The notes: generated by a model not told the origin, from the letters alone. DNA of 64,000 nucleotides from Pseudomonas frederiksbergensis (GCF_001874645.1 NZ_CP017886.1:1922001-1986000); one strand, 5' to 3'; shown: positions 1 to 9,295, counted from the stretch's first letter. Numbers and translations are program-made.

Positions 1-1
1 C

Positions 2-73
2 AACACCGTGCAGGACTTCAAGATCAGCCCGTTTGGCTTGAACTCCTTCTACGGCGTCAGCGTCAGCAAGTAA
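2..73 (+). CDS. C-terminal end of a peptide ABC transporter substrate-binding protein (partial)
   Basis: Only the last 23 codons and a TAA stop are in the window. The reading frame gives a tail containing FKISPFGLN and ending in GVSVSK. This closely resembles the tails of the two complete DppA-like proteins downstream (FKVSPFGRN and YHISPLTTN), so it is most likely a third paralogous periplasmic dipeptide-binding protein of the SBP_bac_5 family. In P. aeruginosa the equivalent locus also carries several dppA paralogues in tandem. The call rests on a short fragment plus context. Confidence 0.7.
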   Translation, partial: NTVQDFKISPFGLNSFYGVSVSK

Positions 74-375
74 GGTTTTGCAACGGCGACGTCCCTGACG
101 TCGCCATTGCCTTATCTGCCAAGACAGCTGGAACTCGCCTACTTCCCAAACCACTGCGGACTACTGCAGCGGGTTTAGGACGTGTCGCCTTTTCCTACCT
201 GTTTTTCAGGCCCTACGCATTTACCGCCTGACCTTCGACCCCTACCGTCGAGGTCCGGTCGTGCTATCGCTGCGGCTGGCAACTGCTGAACCCATGGCTT
301 TGGATCAGTGATGTCTGCACGTCCCAGGACGGGACGACGACTCATTGTTTAACACCTAAAAAGAGAGGGAGCGTC
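74..375. other. Intergenic region before the first complete dppA-like gene
   Basis: About 300 bp without a supported gene. It starts with a GC-rich hairpin at 85-105 (GGCGACGT / ACGTCGCC), directly after the stop of the partial gene, with no clear run of T after it. The rest is presumably promoter and leader for the gene at 376; an AAGAGAGGGAG ribosome-binding stretch lies just before its ATG. I could not identify a convincing promoter or operator. Confidence 0.5.
85..105 (+). terminator. Hairpin after the partial binding-protein gene
   Basis: GGCGACGT and ACGTCGCC form a perfect 8-bp stem with a 5-nt loop, 12 bp after the stop codon. There is no strong T tract, so it may be a stabilising 3' hairpin rather than an efficient terminator. 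Confidence 0.5.
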
Positions 376-1977
376 ATGCGCCATACCTTGGTTTTATCCG
401 CATTGCTGGGCACTGGCCTGTTGGCCGCCACGTCAATCAGCCAGGCCGCCAATAACAGCCTGGTGTTTTGCTCCGAAGGCAGCCCGGCGGGCTTCGACAC
501 TGCGCAGTACACCACTGCGACCGACAACGATGCTGCCGAACCGCTGTACAACCGGCTGGCCGAGTTCGAAAAAGGCGCCACCAGTGTCGTACCGGGCCTG
601 GCCACCCGTTGGGATATTTCCGAGGATGGTCTCAAGTACACGTTCCACCTGCGCGAAGGGGTGAAATTTCACACCACCCAGTACTTCACGCCGAGCCGCG
701 ACTTCAACGCCGACGACGTGCTGTTTACCTTCAATCGCATGCTCGATGCCGAGCATCCATTCCGTAAGGCTTACCCGACCGAGTTTCCGTACTTCAACGG
801 GATGAGCCTGAACAAGAACATCGCCAAGGTCGAGAAGACCGGGCCGTTGACCGTGGTCATGACCCTGAATTCGGTAGACGCCGCGTTCATTCAAAACATC
901 GCCATGAGCTTCGCCTCGATTCTCTCCGCCGAGTACGCCGACCAATTGCTCGCGTCCGGCAAGCCGAGCGACATCAACCAGAAGCCGATCGGCACCGGGC
1001 CGTTCGTGTTCAAGAGCTATCAGAAAGATTCCAACATCCGTTACACCGGCAACAAACACTACTGGGACCCAAGCAGGGTCAAGCTCGACCAACTGATTTT
1101 CGCCATCAACACCGATGCGTCGGTGCGCGTGCAGAAGCTCAAGAAAAACGAATGCCAGATCACCCTGCACCCGCGCCCGGCCGACGTCGAAGCGCTGAAA
1201 AACGACCCCAAGCTGCAACTGATCGAGAAACCCGGTTTCAACCTTGGCTACATCGCCTACAACGTGCAGCATAAGCCCTTCGACCAACTCGAAGTGCGCC
1301 AGGCACTGGACATGGCGGTAAACAAGCAAGGAATCCTCAAGGCCGTGTATCAGGGCGCCGGCCAACTGGCGGTCAACGCCATGCCACCGACCCAGTGGTC
1401 CTACGACGAAACACTCTCGGACGCACCTTATAACCCGGAAAAAGCCAGGGAATTGCTCAAGGCAGCCGGGGTCAAGGAAGGCACCGAGATCACTCTCTGG
1501 GCCATGCCGGTACAGCGTCCATACAACCCGAACGCCAAGCTGATGGCTGAAATGCTGCAGTCCGACTGGGCGAAAATCGGCCTGAAAGTGAAGATCGTCA
1601 GCTACGAATGGGGCGAGTACATCAAGCGCACCAAGAATGGCGAGCACGACATCAGCCTGATCGGCTGGACCGGCGACAACGGGGACCCGGACAACTGGCT
1701 GGGCACCCTGTACAGCTGCGACGCGATCGGCGGCAACAACTACTCCATGTGGTGTGACCCGCAATACGACAAGCTGATCAAGCAAGCCAAGATTGTCACT
1801 GACCGTGAGCAACGCACGGTGCTCTACAAACAGGCTCAGCAGTTGCTCAAACAGCAAGTGCCGATCACCCCTGTCGCCCACTCGACGGTCAACCAGCCGT
1901 TGAGCGCCAAAGTCGAAGGATTCAAGGTCAGCCCCTTCGGCCGTAACGTCTTCTCGGGTGTCAGCATCGACCAATAA
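376..1977 (+). CDS. dppA: Dipeptide/oligopeptide ABC transporter periplasmic binding protein (DppA paralogue)
   Basis: A 533-residue periplasmic solute-binding protein of the SBP_bac_5 (DppA/OppA) family, which delivers peptides to the DppBCDF importer. A Sec signal peptide is visible (hydrophobic stretch at about residues 5-20, likely cleavage after SQA near residue 24). Typical family segments follow: GLATRWDISEDGLKYTFHLR near residue 75, GTGPFVFKSY near 210 and GWTGDNGDPDNW near 430. An AGAGAGGGAG ribosome-binding site precedes the ATG. It lies just upstream of the OprD-type porin and is followed by a hairpin. It is clearly paralogous to the gene at 3639; in P. aeruginosa these neighbours differ in peptide preference, but the ligand cannot be read from the sequence. 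Confidence 0.93.
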   Translation: MRHTLVLSALLGTGLLAATSISQAANNSLVFCSEGSPAGFDTAQYTTATDNDAAEPLYNRLAEFEKGATSVVPGLATRWDISEDGLKYTFHLREGVKFHTTQYFTPSRDFNADDVLFTFNRMLDAEHPFRKAYPTEFPYFNGMSLNKNIAKVEKTGPLTVVMTLNSVDAAFIQNIAMSFASILSAEYADQLLASGKPSDINQKPIGTGPFVFKSYQKDSNIRYTGNKHYWDPSRVKLDQLIFAINTDASVRVQKLKKNECQITLHPRPADVEALKNDPKLQLIEKPGFNLGYIAYNVQHKPFDQLEVRQALDMAVNKQGILKAVYQGAGQLAVNAMPPTQWSYDETLSDAPYNPEKARELLKAAGVKEGTEITLWAMPVQRPYNPNAKLMAEMLQSDWAKIGLKVKIVSYEWGEYIKRTKNGEHDISLIGWTGDNGDPDNWLGTLYSCDAIGGNNYSMWCDPQYDKLIKQAKIVTDREQRTVLYKQAQQLLKQQVPITPVAHSTVNQPLSAKVEGFKVSPFGRNVFSGVSIDQ

Positions 1978-1995
1978 CTGATTAACCAGAACCCT

Positions 1996-2014
1996 GAGGG
2001 CGATTTTCGCCCTC
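1996..2014 (+). terminator. Hairpin after the first complete dppA-like gene
   Basis: GAGGGCG-atttt-CGCCCTC forms a 7-bp GC-rich stem 18 bp after the stop codon. No long T tract follows, so it may only reduce read-through into the porin gene or stabilise the mRNA 3' end. Confidence 0.55.
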
Positions 2015-2051
2015 GCGCAAAGGTGTTGCCTTAATTCGGCGAATAAGCCTC

Positions 2052-2067
2052 ATGCAAACGTTTGCGA
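2052..2067. promoter_or_regulatory. Palindromic operator-like site upstream of the porin gene
   Basis: GCAAACGTTTGC (2054-2065) is a perfect 12-bp palindrome with a central CG. This is the layout bound by LacI-family repressors (PurR and Cra/FruR types). It lies about 85 bp before the porin ATG, where a regulator could act. The identity of any regulator is inference. Confidence 0.4.
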
Positions 2068-2147
2068 TGCCTGAATGAGTTCTTAACCAAATAGCCGGAT
2101 CACCAAAAAAAGACCGGCATTAAAAAAGAAAGAAAGGAGCTTCACCC

Positions 2148-3563
2148 ATGAAACTGAGCAGCACCGCGTTATTGGCCTTGGCCATCAGCAGCGTCACCGC
2201 CACGGCTTACGCAGAAACCCAGAGCCAGGATTTCAACCCGGTTACGGTCAAAACCACCAGCGCCCAGTCTGAAGCCACCGGCTTCGTCGAGGGTCAGAAG
2301 ATCGACGGCAGTACCCGTAACTGGTACGCCAACGAACAACTGCAGCGTGGTGGCAAGTTCAAATACAAGAAAGACGGCCAGTTGCTCGACACCGATCGCC
2401 GTATCAACTGGGTGCAGGGCACCATCGTCAAGTACAACTCGGGGTTCACCGAAGGCACTGTTGGTATCAGCACCGAAGTCGCGGCTTACAACGCCATTGC
2501 TCTGGATCGTGACCGCAAGGACTTGGCCGCCGGTAACGGTGGCGCACCGGGTGATCGTCCAAAGGCGGGCGGCAACCGTACTCTGACCAAAGAAGGCGGC
2601 GATGCACAAGACCAGTGGAGCAAACTGGGCCTGGCCAACGTCAAGGCTCGCGTCTCCAACACAACCCTGACCGCCGGTCGCCAGAACTTCAGCAGCCCGA
2701 TGGTCGATGTGATCGGTAACCGTGCCCTGCCTTCAAGCTTCGAAGGTGTGGCGATCCACAGCGAAGAGCTGAACAACCTGGCCTTCGACCTGGCCACGTT
2801 CGATCGCAACTCTCCGCGTACCGAAGAGAGCGAGCGTAAATTCCGCTCCGAATACTCCGACACTATCATTGAAGTCGATCACGTGAACACCGCGGGTATC
2901 ACTTACCAGCCGTTCACCAGCGTGAAAACCAGCCTGTGGGCCACCCAGGCCGAGGACATGTGGAACCAGTACTACTTCGGCGCCAACCACGTATTGGGCG
3001 ACAGCTCGGTGCTGAGCCTGACCAGCGACCTGAACTACTACAAAACCAAGGACACGGGCAAAAGCAAACTCGGCAAGATCGACAACGATGCCTACTCCCT
3101 GTCGTTCGGCCTGACCCACCAGGCTCATAGCCTGACGTTCTCCTGGCAGCAAATTGTCGGTGACGAGTACTTCGACTACCTGCACGAAACCAACGGCATC
3201 TACCTGGCCAACTCCCTGCTGTCGGACTTCAACGGTCCGAACGAGAAGTCCTTCCAGGTCGCCTATGGTCTGAACATGGCTGAATACGGCGTGCCTGGCC
3301 TGAAGTTCAACATCTACCAGGCTCGCGGCTGGGGTATCGACGGTACTCACTACCAAGGCGGCGCCTACAACAGCGTGCTGAAGATGGACGGCGAACACCA
3401 CTACGAATACGGCATTGGTGGTACGTACGCCGTGCAGAGCGGCCCGCTCAAGGCCACCACGATTCGTGCGACCTACACCGCGCACCGCGCCAGCGAAAAC
3501 CAGGCTGACGGCAGCATCAACGAGTTCCGTCTGGTCACCACCATCCCGTTCAAAATTCTGTAA
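2148..3563 (+). CDS. opdP: OprD-family outer-membrane porin, OpdP-like (peptide/glycine-glutamate type)
   Basis: A 471-residue outer-membrane channel of the OprD family, predicted to let small peptides or basic amino acids reach the periplasm. There is a clear signal peptide (MKLSSTALLALAISSVTATAYA), then a beta-barrel pattern of alternating residues. Family features include an early block with FVEGQKIDGSTRNWYANE and the segment GVPGLKFNIYQARGWGIDGT near residue 380. An AAAGGAG ribosome-binding site precedes the ATG. Its place between two dppA paralogues and upstream of dppBCDF matches the P. aeruginosa opdP locus, so I assign opdP from family plus context. Its own substrate range is not visible. 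Confidence 0.87.
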   Translation: MKLSSTALLALAISSVTATAYAETQSQDFNPVTVKTTSAQSEATGFVEGQKIDGSTRNWYANEQLQRGGKFKYKKDGQLLDTDRRINWVQGTIVKYNSGFTEGTVGISTEVAAYNAIALDRDRKDLAAGNGGAPGDRPKAGGNRTLTKEGGDAQDQWSKLGLANVKARVSNTTLTAGRQNFSSPMVDVIGNRALPSSFEGVAIHSEELNNLAFDLATFDRNSPRTEESERKFRSEYSDTIIEVDHVNTAGITYQPFTSVKTSLWATQAEDMWNQYYFGANHVLGDSSVLSLTSDLNYYKTKDTGKSKLGKIDNDAYSLSFGLTHQAHSLTFSWQQIVGDEYFDYLHETNGIYLANSLLSDFNGPNEKSFQVAYGLNMAEYGVPGLKFNIYQARGWGIDGTHYQGGAYNSVLKMDGEHHYEYGIGGTYAVQSGPLKATTIRATYTAHRASENQADGSINEFRLVTTIPFKIL

Positions 3564-3570
3564 ACACGCT

Positions 3571-3612
3571 GCCAAACGGCTGACTCACGACGAGTCGGCC
3601 GTCTGGCTTTTT
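3571..3612 (+). terminator. Rho-independent terminator after the porin gene
   Basis: A long stem (GCCAaACGGC-GACTC paired with GAGTC-GCCGT-TGGC) is followed by CTTTTT. It starts 8 bp after the porin stop codon. It would separate porin mRNA from the next binding-protein gene. Confidence 0.8.
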
Positions 3613-3638
3613 CCTGTTCAACCGATTGCAGAGGGCTC

Positions 3639-5237
3639 TTGATGAAAATGCTTCCCCTACGTGCGGCCATCGCCGCCGCGCTGCTGAGTGTCGCTATTGG
3701 CGCCTCGGCCAAACCCTTGGTGGTCTGTACCGAAGCCAGCCCGGAAGGCTTCGATATGGTCCAGTACACGACTGCAGTCACAGCCGATGCGGTGGCCGAA
3801 ACCATCTTCAACCGCTTGGTGGACTTCAAACCCGGCACCACCGAAATTCAACCTGCACTGGCCGAAAGCTGGGACATCAGCCCGGACGCCCTGACGTACA
3901 CCTTCCACCTGCGCAAAGGTGTGAAGTTCCACACCACCGACTATTTCAAGCCGACCCGCGACATGAATGCCGACGATGTGGTCTGGAGTTTCCAGCGTCA
4001 GCTGGACCCGAAACACCCGTGGCATGACAAGTCCAGCGTGGGTTTCCCGTACTTCGAAAGCATGGGTTTCAAGGAACTGCTCAAAAGCGTCGAAAAAGTC
4101 GACGAGCACACCGTCCGGTTCACCCTGACCCGTCCCGAGGCACCGTTCCTGCCTGACATGGCCATGGCGTTCGCCTCGATCTACCCGGCCGAATATGCCG
4201 ACCAGTTGCTCAAGGCCAACAAGACCGCCGACCTGAACAACAAGCCAATCGGCACCGGGCCATTCGTGTTCCAGCGTTACGCCAAGGACGCCCAGGTGCG
4301 CTTCAAGGCCAACACCGAGTACTTCCGCGGCACCCCGCCTAGCGAAGCGCTGATCCTGGCCATTGCCACTGACAACAACGTACGCCTGCAAAAGCTCAAG
4401 GCCAACGAGTGCCAGGTCGCGCTGTACCCTAAGCCGGATGACATCCCGAGCATCAAGGCTGACGCGAACCTGCATGTCGCTGAAATGGATGCAATGACCA
4501 CCTCGTACACCGCACTGAACACCACTCGTAAATACATGAGCGACGTGCGCGTGCGCCAGGCAATCGAAATCGCCTTCGACAAGCAGGCTTACGTCAACGC
4601 ACTGTTCGGCCCGGGTAACGCCAGCGTGGGCGTCAACCCGTACCCGCAGACCCTGCTGGGCTTCAACCATAAACTGCAGAATCCGCCGCATGACCTGGAC
4701 AAGGCTCGCGCCCTGCTCAAGGAAGCTGGCGTACCGGAAGGCACCGTGTTCACCCTGTTCACCCGTAACGGCGGCGGCCCGACCAACCCGAATCCGATGC
4801 TCGGCGCACAAATGATGCAAGCGGACCTGGCCAAGGTCGGGATCAAGGTCGATATTCGCGTCATGGAATGGGGCGAAATGCTCAAGCGCGCAAAAAACGG
4901 TGAACACGATATGGTGTCTGCCGGATGGGCGGGCGATAACGGCGATCCGGATAATTTCCTGACGCCTATGCTCAGTTGTGAGGCGGCGAAAAACGGCGAA
5001 AACTACGCCCGCTGGTGCAACGCGAAGTTTCAGGCGTTGATCGACCAGGCCCGTGAGAAGACCGATCCGGCCGAACGTTCGGCGCTCTACGAACAGGCCC
5101 AGGAGATATTTCACCAGGACCAACCATGGATCAGCATGGCGCACACTAGAATGTTTACTGCCATGCGCAAGAACGTCGAGGGTTATCACATTAGCCCCCT
5201 GACCACTAACAACTTCGCTACCACCCAAGTGAAGTAG
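3639..5237 (+). CDS. dppA: Dipeptide ABC transporter periplasmic binding protein (DppA)
   Basis: A 532-residue SBP_bac_5 periplasmic binding protein, and the binding protein next to the dppBCDF genes, so the most likely primary partner of that importer. The signal peptide is short and hydrophobic (residues 1-24, ending ASA). Family landmarks include LAESWDISPDALTYTFHLRK, GTGPFVFQRYA and GWAGDNGDPDNF, all close to those of the upstream paralogue. The ATG at 3639 is preferred because ATGAAAATG follows an AGAGGG ribosome-binding site and starts the signal peptide directly. The 74-bp gap before dppB contains a strong hairpin. Confidence 0.94.
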   Translation: MMKMLPLRAAIAAALLSVAIGASAKPLVVCTEASPEGFDMVQYTTAVTADAVAETIFNRLVDFKPGTTEIQPALAESWDISPDALTYTFHLRKGVKFHTTDYFKPTRDMNADDVVWSFQRQLDPKHPWHDKSSVGFPYFESMGFKELLKSVEKVDEHTVRFTLTRPEAPFLPDMAMAFASIYPAEYADQLLKANKTADLNNKPIGTGPFVFQRYAKDAQVRFKANTEYFRGTPPSEALILAIATDNNVRLQKLKANECQVALYPKPDDIPSIKADANLHVAEMDAMTTSYTALNTTRKYMSDVRVRQAIEIAFDKQAYVNALFGPGNASVGVNPYPQTLLGFNHKLQNPPHDLDKARALLKEAGVPEGTVFTLFTRNGGGPTNPNPMLGAQMMQADLAKVGIKVDIRVMEWGEMLKRAKNGEHDMVSAGWAGDNGDPDNFLTPMLSCEAAKNGENYARWCNAKFQALIDQAREKTDPAERSALYEQAQEIFHQDQPWISMAHTRMFTAMRKNVEGYHISPLTTNNFATTQVK

Positions 5238-5248
5238 ATAAGAAAACG

Positions 5249-5278
5249 CCCGGCAACGTTGACCCCAACGCTGCCGGG
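5249..5278 (+). terminator. Intercistronic hairpin between dppA and dppB
   Basis: CCCGGCA-CGTTG pairs with CAACG-TGCCGGG to make a stem of about 12 bp without a T tract. Hairpins of this kind between binding-protein and permease genes commonly keep binding-protein mRNA in excess by blocking 3' decay or causing partial termination. Confidence 0.65.
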
Positions 5279-5311
5279 AACGCCTAACCGGCTGATGAGG
5301 TACACCAGAAG

Positions 5312-6322
5312 ATGTTTAGTTTTATTGCCCGCCGATTGGGATTATTGATCCCCACGTTCTTCGGCATCACCTTGCTGACATTCGCGTTGATTCGCATGAT
5401 TCCCGGCGACCCCGTGGAAGTCATGATGGGCGAACGTCGGGTCGATCCCGAAATGCATGCTCAGGCAATGGAACGCCTTGGTCTGAACAAACCGCTGTAT
5501 GCCCAATATCTGGACTACATCGGCAAACTGGCCCACGGCGACCTGGGTGAATCCCTGCGGACCCGTGAAAGCGTATGGACCGAGTTCACCTCGCTGTTCC
5601 CGGCGACCCTGGAACTGTCCTCGGCGGCCCTGCTGTTCGCTGGCGTTTTCGGTCTATTGGCCGGGGTGATCGCGGCGCTGAAGCGAGGGTCCCTATTCGA
5701 CCATGGGGTAATGGGCATCTCCCTTGCCGGGTATTCGATGCCGATCTTCTGGTGGGGCCTGATCCTGATCATGTTCTTCTCGGTTTCCCTGGGCCTGACC
5801 CCGGTGTCCGGGCGAATAGACCTGCTGTACGACATCGAGCCAAGAACCGGCTTCATGCTCATCGACACCCTGCTGGCCAATGACACTGGCGCGTTCTTCG
5901 ACGCCCTGCACCACCTGATTCTTCCGGCCATCGTGCTCGGTACCATCCCTTTGGCGGTGATCGCCCGGATGACCCGTTCCTCGATGCTCGAGGTCCTGCG
6001 TGAAGACTACATCCGCACCGCACGGGCCAAAGGCCTGTCGCCGTCGCGCGTGGTGTTCGTTCACGGCCTGCGCAACGCCTTGATTCCGGTACTGACCGTG
6101 GTCGGCCTGCAAGTCGGCACATTGCTGGCCGGTGCAGTCCTGACCGAAACCATCTTCTCCTGGCCCGGTATCGGCAAATGGCTGATCGAAGCCATTGGCG
6201 CCCGGGACTACCCAGTGGTGCAAAACGGAATTCTGTTAATCGCCTGCCTGGTGATTCTGGTCAACTTTGTAGTGGATATTCTTTATGGCTTCGCAAACCC
6301 ACGCATCCGTCACCAGCGCTGA
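5312..6322 (+). CDS. dppB: Dipeptide ABC transporter permease DppB
   Basis: A 336-residue inner-membrane permease of the DppB/GsiC family, one half of the dipeptide translocation pore. It begins with the family-typical MFSFIARRLGLLIPTFFGITLL, which includes the first membrane span. Five further hydrophobic segments follow. The ABC-permease EAA loop that docks the ATPase is visible near residues 230-255 (DYIRTARAKGLSPSRVVFVH). It is the first of four closely packed genes, dppBCDF. Length and motifs are normal for the family. Confidence 0.95.
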   Translation: MFSFIARRLGLLIPTFFGITLLTFALIRMIPGDPVEVMMGERRVDPEMHAQAMERLGLNKPLYAQYLDYIGKLAHGDLGESLRTRESVWTEFTSLFPATLELSSAALLFAGVFGLLAGVIAALKRGSLFDHGVMGISLAGYSMPIFWWGLILIMFFSVSLGLTPVSGRIDLLYDIEPRTGFMLIDTLLANDTGAFFDALHHLILPAIVLGTIPLAVIARMTRSSMLEVLREDYIRTARAKGLSPSRVVFVHGLRNALIPVLTVVGLQVGTLLAGAVLTETIFSWPGIGKWLIEAIGARDYPVVQNGILLIACLVILVNFVVDILYGFANPRIRHQR

Positions 6323-6332
6323 GACCCTACGC

Positions 6333-7244
6333 ATGAGTACTCCAACTACCACCGTAGCAGTCGACCAAAGCCTGCTGTATCCGTCTCCGTACAAAGAGTT
6401 CTGGCAAGCCTTCTCCAAGAACAAGGGCGCCGTCGCCGGCCTGTTGTTCATGCTGCTGGTGATTTTTTGTGCGATTTTCGCCCCGTGGGTTGCTCCGCAT
6501 AACCCGAGCGAGCAATTTCGCGACTTCCTGCTGACCCCGCCCGCCTGGCTGGCAAACGGGCAGATGCAATTCCTGCTCGGTACCGATGAGTTGGGTCGTG
6601 ACCTGCTGTCGCGTCTGATCCATGGTTCGCGCCTGTCCTTGATGATCGGCCTGTCGTCGGTGGTCATGTCGCTGATTCCAGGCATCCTGCTGGGTCTGTT
6701 CGCCGGGTTCTTTCCGCGCTTGCTTGGCCCAACCATCATGCGTCTGATGGACATCATGCTGGCCCTGCCGTCCTTGCTGCTGGCTGTGGCGATCGTCGCC
6801 ATCCTCGGCCCTGGCCTGATCAACACCGTGATCGCCATCGCCGTGGTGTCCCTGCCGGCTTACGTTCGTCTGACCCGCGCTGCGGTGATGGGCGAACTGA
6901 ACCGCGACTACGTGACCGCTGCACGTCTGGCCGGTGCCGGTCTGCCACGTCTGATGTTCATCACCGTGCTGCCCAACTGCATGGCGCCGCTGATCGTTCA
7001 GGCAACCCTGAGCTTCTCCTCGGCGATTCTCGATGCCGCAGCACTGGGCTTTCTCGGCCTTGGCGTACAACCGCCAACCCCGGAGTGGGGCACCATGCTG
7101 GCTTCGGCTCGCGACTACATCGAACGTGCCTGGTGGGTCGTCAGCCTGCCTGGCTTGACCATTTTGCTCAGCGTGCTGGCAATCAACCTGATGGGCGACG
7201 GCCTGCGCGATGCGCTGGACCCGAAACTCAAGAACGCCGCCTGA
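6333..7244 (+). CDS. dppC: Dipeptide ABC transporter permease DppC
   Basis: Second inner-membrane permease of the dipeptide importer, paired with DppB. The N-terminal OppC-type segment ([20 protein letters not shown]) contains the first membrane span. The EAA loop is at [20 protein letters not shown], about 100 residues before the C-terminus. I chose the ATG at 6333 (303 residues, close to the usual ~300) because it lies just after the dppB stop. An ATG at 6285 in the same frame would add 16 residues and overlap the dppB end by 38 bp. It has an AGTGGA-like ribosome-binding stretch, so it cannot be excluded. Confidence 0.93.
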   Translation: MSTPTTTVAVDQSLLYPSPYKEFWQAFSKNKGAVAGLLFMLLVIFCAIFAPWVAPHNPSEQFRDFLLTPPAWLANGQMQFLLGTDELGRDLLSRLIHGSRLSLMIGLSSVVMSLIPGILLGLFAGFFPRLLGPTIMRLMDIMLALPSLLLAVAIVAILGPGLINTVIAIAVVSLPAYVRLTRAAVMGELNRDYVTAARLAGAGLPRLMFITVLPNCMAPLIVQATLSFSSAILDAAALGFLGLGVQPPTPEWGTMLASARDYIERAWWVVSLPGLTILLSVLAINLMGDGLRDALDPKLKNAA

Positions 7245-7254
7245 GGAGATTCAA

Positions 7255-8223
7255 ATGTCACTGTTAGAAATCAAGAATCTCAACGTTCGCTTTGGCGACA
7301 AAAATGCCGTTCCGGTGGTCGACGGTCTCGACATTTCCGTGGACAAGGGCGAAGTCCTGGCCATCGTTGGCGAGTCGGGGTCCGGCAAATCCGTGACCAT
7401 GATGGCGCTGATGGGCCTGATCGAACATCCGGGGATCGTCACCGCTGACGCCCTGAATTTCGACGGCAAGAACATGCTCAAGCTCAGCAATCGTCAGCGT
7501 CGGCAAATCGTCGGCAAAGACCTGGCCATGGTCTTTCAGGACCCGATGACCGCACTGAACCCGAGTTACACCGTCGGTTTCCAGATCGAAGAAGTGCTGC
7601 GCCTGCACCTGAAAATGTCCAGCAAGGCCGCCCGCAAGCGCGCCATCGAACTGCTGGAAAAAGTTGAAATCCCGGGCGCCGCGAGCCGTATGGATGCCTA
7701 CCCGCACCAACTGTCCGGCGGCATGAGCCAACGTGTGGCGATTGCCATGGCGATTGCCGGCGAGCCAAAACTGCTGATTGCCGACGAACCGACCACCGCG
7801 TTGGACGTAACGATTCAGGCGCAGATCATGGACCTGCTGCTGGCGCTGCAAAAAGAGCAGAACATGGGTTTGGTACTGATCACTCACGACCTGGCGGTGG
7901 TGGCCGAAACCGCTCAGCGCGTGTGTGTAATGTATGCCGGCCAAGCGGTAGAAGTCGGTCAGGTGCCGCAGTTGTTCGACATCCCGGCGCACCCGTACAG
8001 CGAAGCGCTGCTCAAGGCCATTCCCGAGCACAGCCTGGGTTCCTCGCGTCTGGCCACCCTGCCGGGCATCGTTCCCGGCCGTTATGACCGTCCGCAAGGC
8101 TGCCTGCTGTCGCCGCGCTGCCCGTACGTGCAGGACAGCTGCCGTCAACAACGTCCAGGCCTGGACCCGAAAAGCAACAGCCTCGCCCGCTGCTTCTATC
8201 CTTTGAATCAGGAGGTGGCGTAA
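7255..8223 (+). CDS. dppD: Dipeptide ABC transporter ATP-binding protein DppD
   Basis: A 322-residue ATPase of the peptide importer. Walker [12 protein letters not shown] signature LSGGMSQR and Walker B LLIADEPT are intact. The C-terminal oligopeptide-transporter extension carries the conserved cysteines ([10 protein letters not shown] and two later Cys) that bind an iron-sulfur cluster in some DppD homologues. The start at 7255 is preferred over an in-frame ATG at 7210 because CTGAGGAGATTCAA places a strong ribosome-binding site just before it and it lies after the dppC stop. Its stop overlaps the start of dppF (TAATG). Confidence 0.96.
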   Translation: MSLLEIKNLNVRFGDKNAVPVVDGLDISVDKGEVLAIVGESGSGKSVTMMALMGLIEHPGIVTADALNFDGKNMLKLSNRQRRQIVGKDLAMVFQDPMTALNPSYTVGFQIEEVLRLHLKMSSKAARKRAIELLEKVEIPGAASRMDAYPHQLSGGMSQRVAIAMAIAGEPKLLIADEPTTALDVTIQAQIMDLLLALQKEQNMGLVLITHDLAVVAETAQRVCVMYAGQAVEVGQVPQLFDIPAHPYSEALLKAIPEHSLGSSRLATLPGIVPGRYDRPQGCLLSPRCPYVQDSCRQQRPGLDPKSNSLARCFYPLNQEVA

Positions 8224-9194
8224 TGGCCGTCGTTCTCACCGCCCGTGACCTGACCCGTCACTACGAAGTCTCCCGCGGCCTGTTCAAAGGCACCGCGCTG
8301 GTACGCGCACTCAATGGCGTGTCGTTCGAACTCGAAGCCGGCAAGACCCTCGCTGTCGTAGGCGAATCCGGCTGCGGCAAGTCGACCCTGGCCCGCGCCC
8401 TGACGTTGATCGAAGAACCGTCTTCGGGCTCGTTGAAAATCGCCGGCCAAGAAGTCACCGGCGCCAACAAGGCCGAACGCAAACAACTGCGCAAAGACGT
8501 GCAGATGGTATTCCAGAGCCCTTACGCTTCGCTCAACCCACGGCAGAAAATCGGCGATCAGCTTGCAGAGCCCTTACTGATCAACACCACGCTTTCCGCG
8601 GCCGAACGCCGTGAAAAAGTCCAGGCGATGATGAAGCAGGTCGGCTTGCGTCCTGAGCACTACCAGCGTTATCCGCACATGTTCTCGGGCGGCCAGCGCC
8701 AGCGGATCGCCCTCGCGCGCGCCATGATGCTGCAACCCAAAGTGCTGGTCGCGGACGAACCGACCTCGGCGTTGGACGTGTCGATTCAGGCCCAGGTGCT
8801 GAACCTGTTCATGGACCTGCAGCAAGAGTTCAACACCGCCTACGTGTTCATCTCCCACAACCTGGCAGTCGTGCGTCACGTCGCCGATCAGGTGTTGGTG
8901 ATGTACCTCGGCCGTCCGGTGGAAATGGGCCCGAAAGAAGACATCTACACCCGTCCTCTGCACCCGTACACCCAGGCCCTGCTGTCGGCCACACCGACGA
9001 TCCACCCGGATCCGACCAAGCCGAAAATCAAGATCGTCGGCGAACTGCCGAACCCGCTGAACCCGCCGTCCGGCTGCGCTTTCCACAAGCGCTGCCCGTA
9101 CGCCACTGAACGGTGCAGCACAGAAGAGCCGGCCCTGCGCCTACTCGACACCCGCCAAGTGGCCTGCCATTACGCCGAGCAATTCGTCGTATAA
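8223..9194 (+). CDS. dppF: Dipeptide ABC transporter ATP-binding protein DppF
   Basis: A 323-residue second ATPase of the dipeptide importer, forming a heterodimer with DppD. Walker A GESGCGKS, signature FSGGQRQR and Walker B VLVADEPTSALDV are present. The C-terminal Cys-containing tail (GCAFHKRCPYATERC) matches the oligopeptide ATPase extension. The 1-bp overlap with dppD implies translational coupling, and the ribosome-binding site CAGGAGGTGG lies inside the end of dppD. It is the last gene of the operon and is followed by a terminator. Confidence 0.96.
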   Translation: MAVVLTARDLTRHYEVSRGLFKGTALVRALNGVSFELEAGKTLAVVGESGCGKSTLARALTLIEEPSSGSLKIAGQEVTGANKAERKQLRKDVQMVFQSPYASLNPRQKIGDQLAEPLLINTTLSAAERREKVQAMMKQVGLRPEHYQRYPHMFSGGQRQRIALARAMMLQPKVLVADEPTSALDVSIQAQVLNLFMDLQQEFNTAYVFISHNLAVVRHVADQVLVMYLGRPVEMGPKEDIYTRPLHPYTQALLSATPTIHPDPTKPKIKIVGELPNPLNPPSGCAFHKRCPYATERCSTEEPALRLLDTRQVACHYAEQFVV

Positions 9195-9204
9195 GCCGGG
9201 CATG

Positions 9205-9231
9205 AAAAAGCGCCCTCTCGGGGCGCTTTTT
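9205..9231 (+). terminator. Rho-independent terminator of the dpp operon
   Basis: AAAAAGCGCCC-tctc-GGGGCGCTTTTT forms a strong stem flanked by A and T runs, so it can work in both directions. It lies 11 bp after dppF. Confidence 0.85.
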
Positions 9232-9247
9232 GAAATGCGCTGACCAA

Positions 9248-9295
9248 TCCCCTCCTTCAGGACTGCGCATCAGTCAGGCAGGAGGGGTTTTCTTT
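9248..9295 (+). terminator. Second terminator between dppF and the convergent small gene
   Basis: CCCCTCC pairs with GGAGGGG around an inner GACTG/CAGTC stem, followed by TTTTCTTTT on the + strand. It backs up the preceding terminator between convergent genes. Confidence 0.6.

Noticed and set aside
264..300. TGGCA...TGC pattern as a sigma-54 promoter before the first dppA-like gene
   Set aside because: The -12 GC is out of register with the -24 GG, and no activator site was seen.
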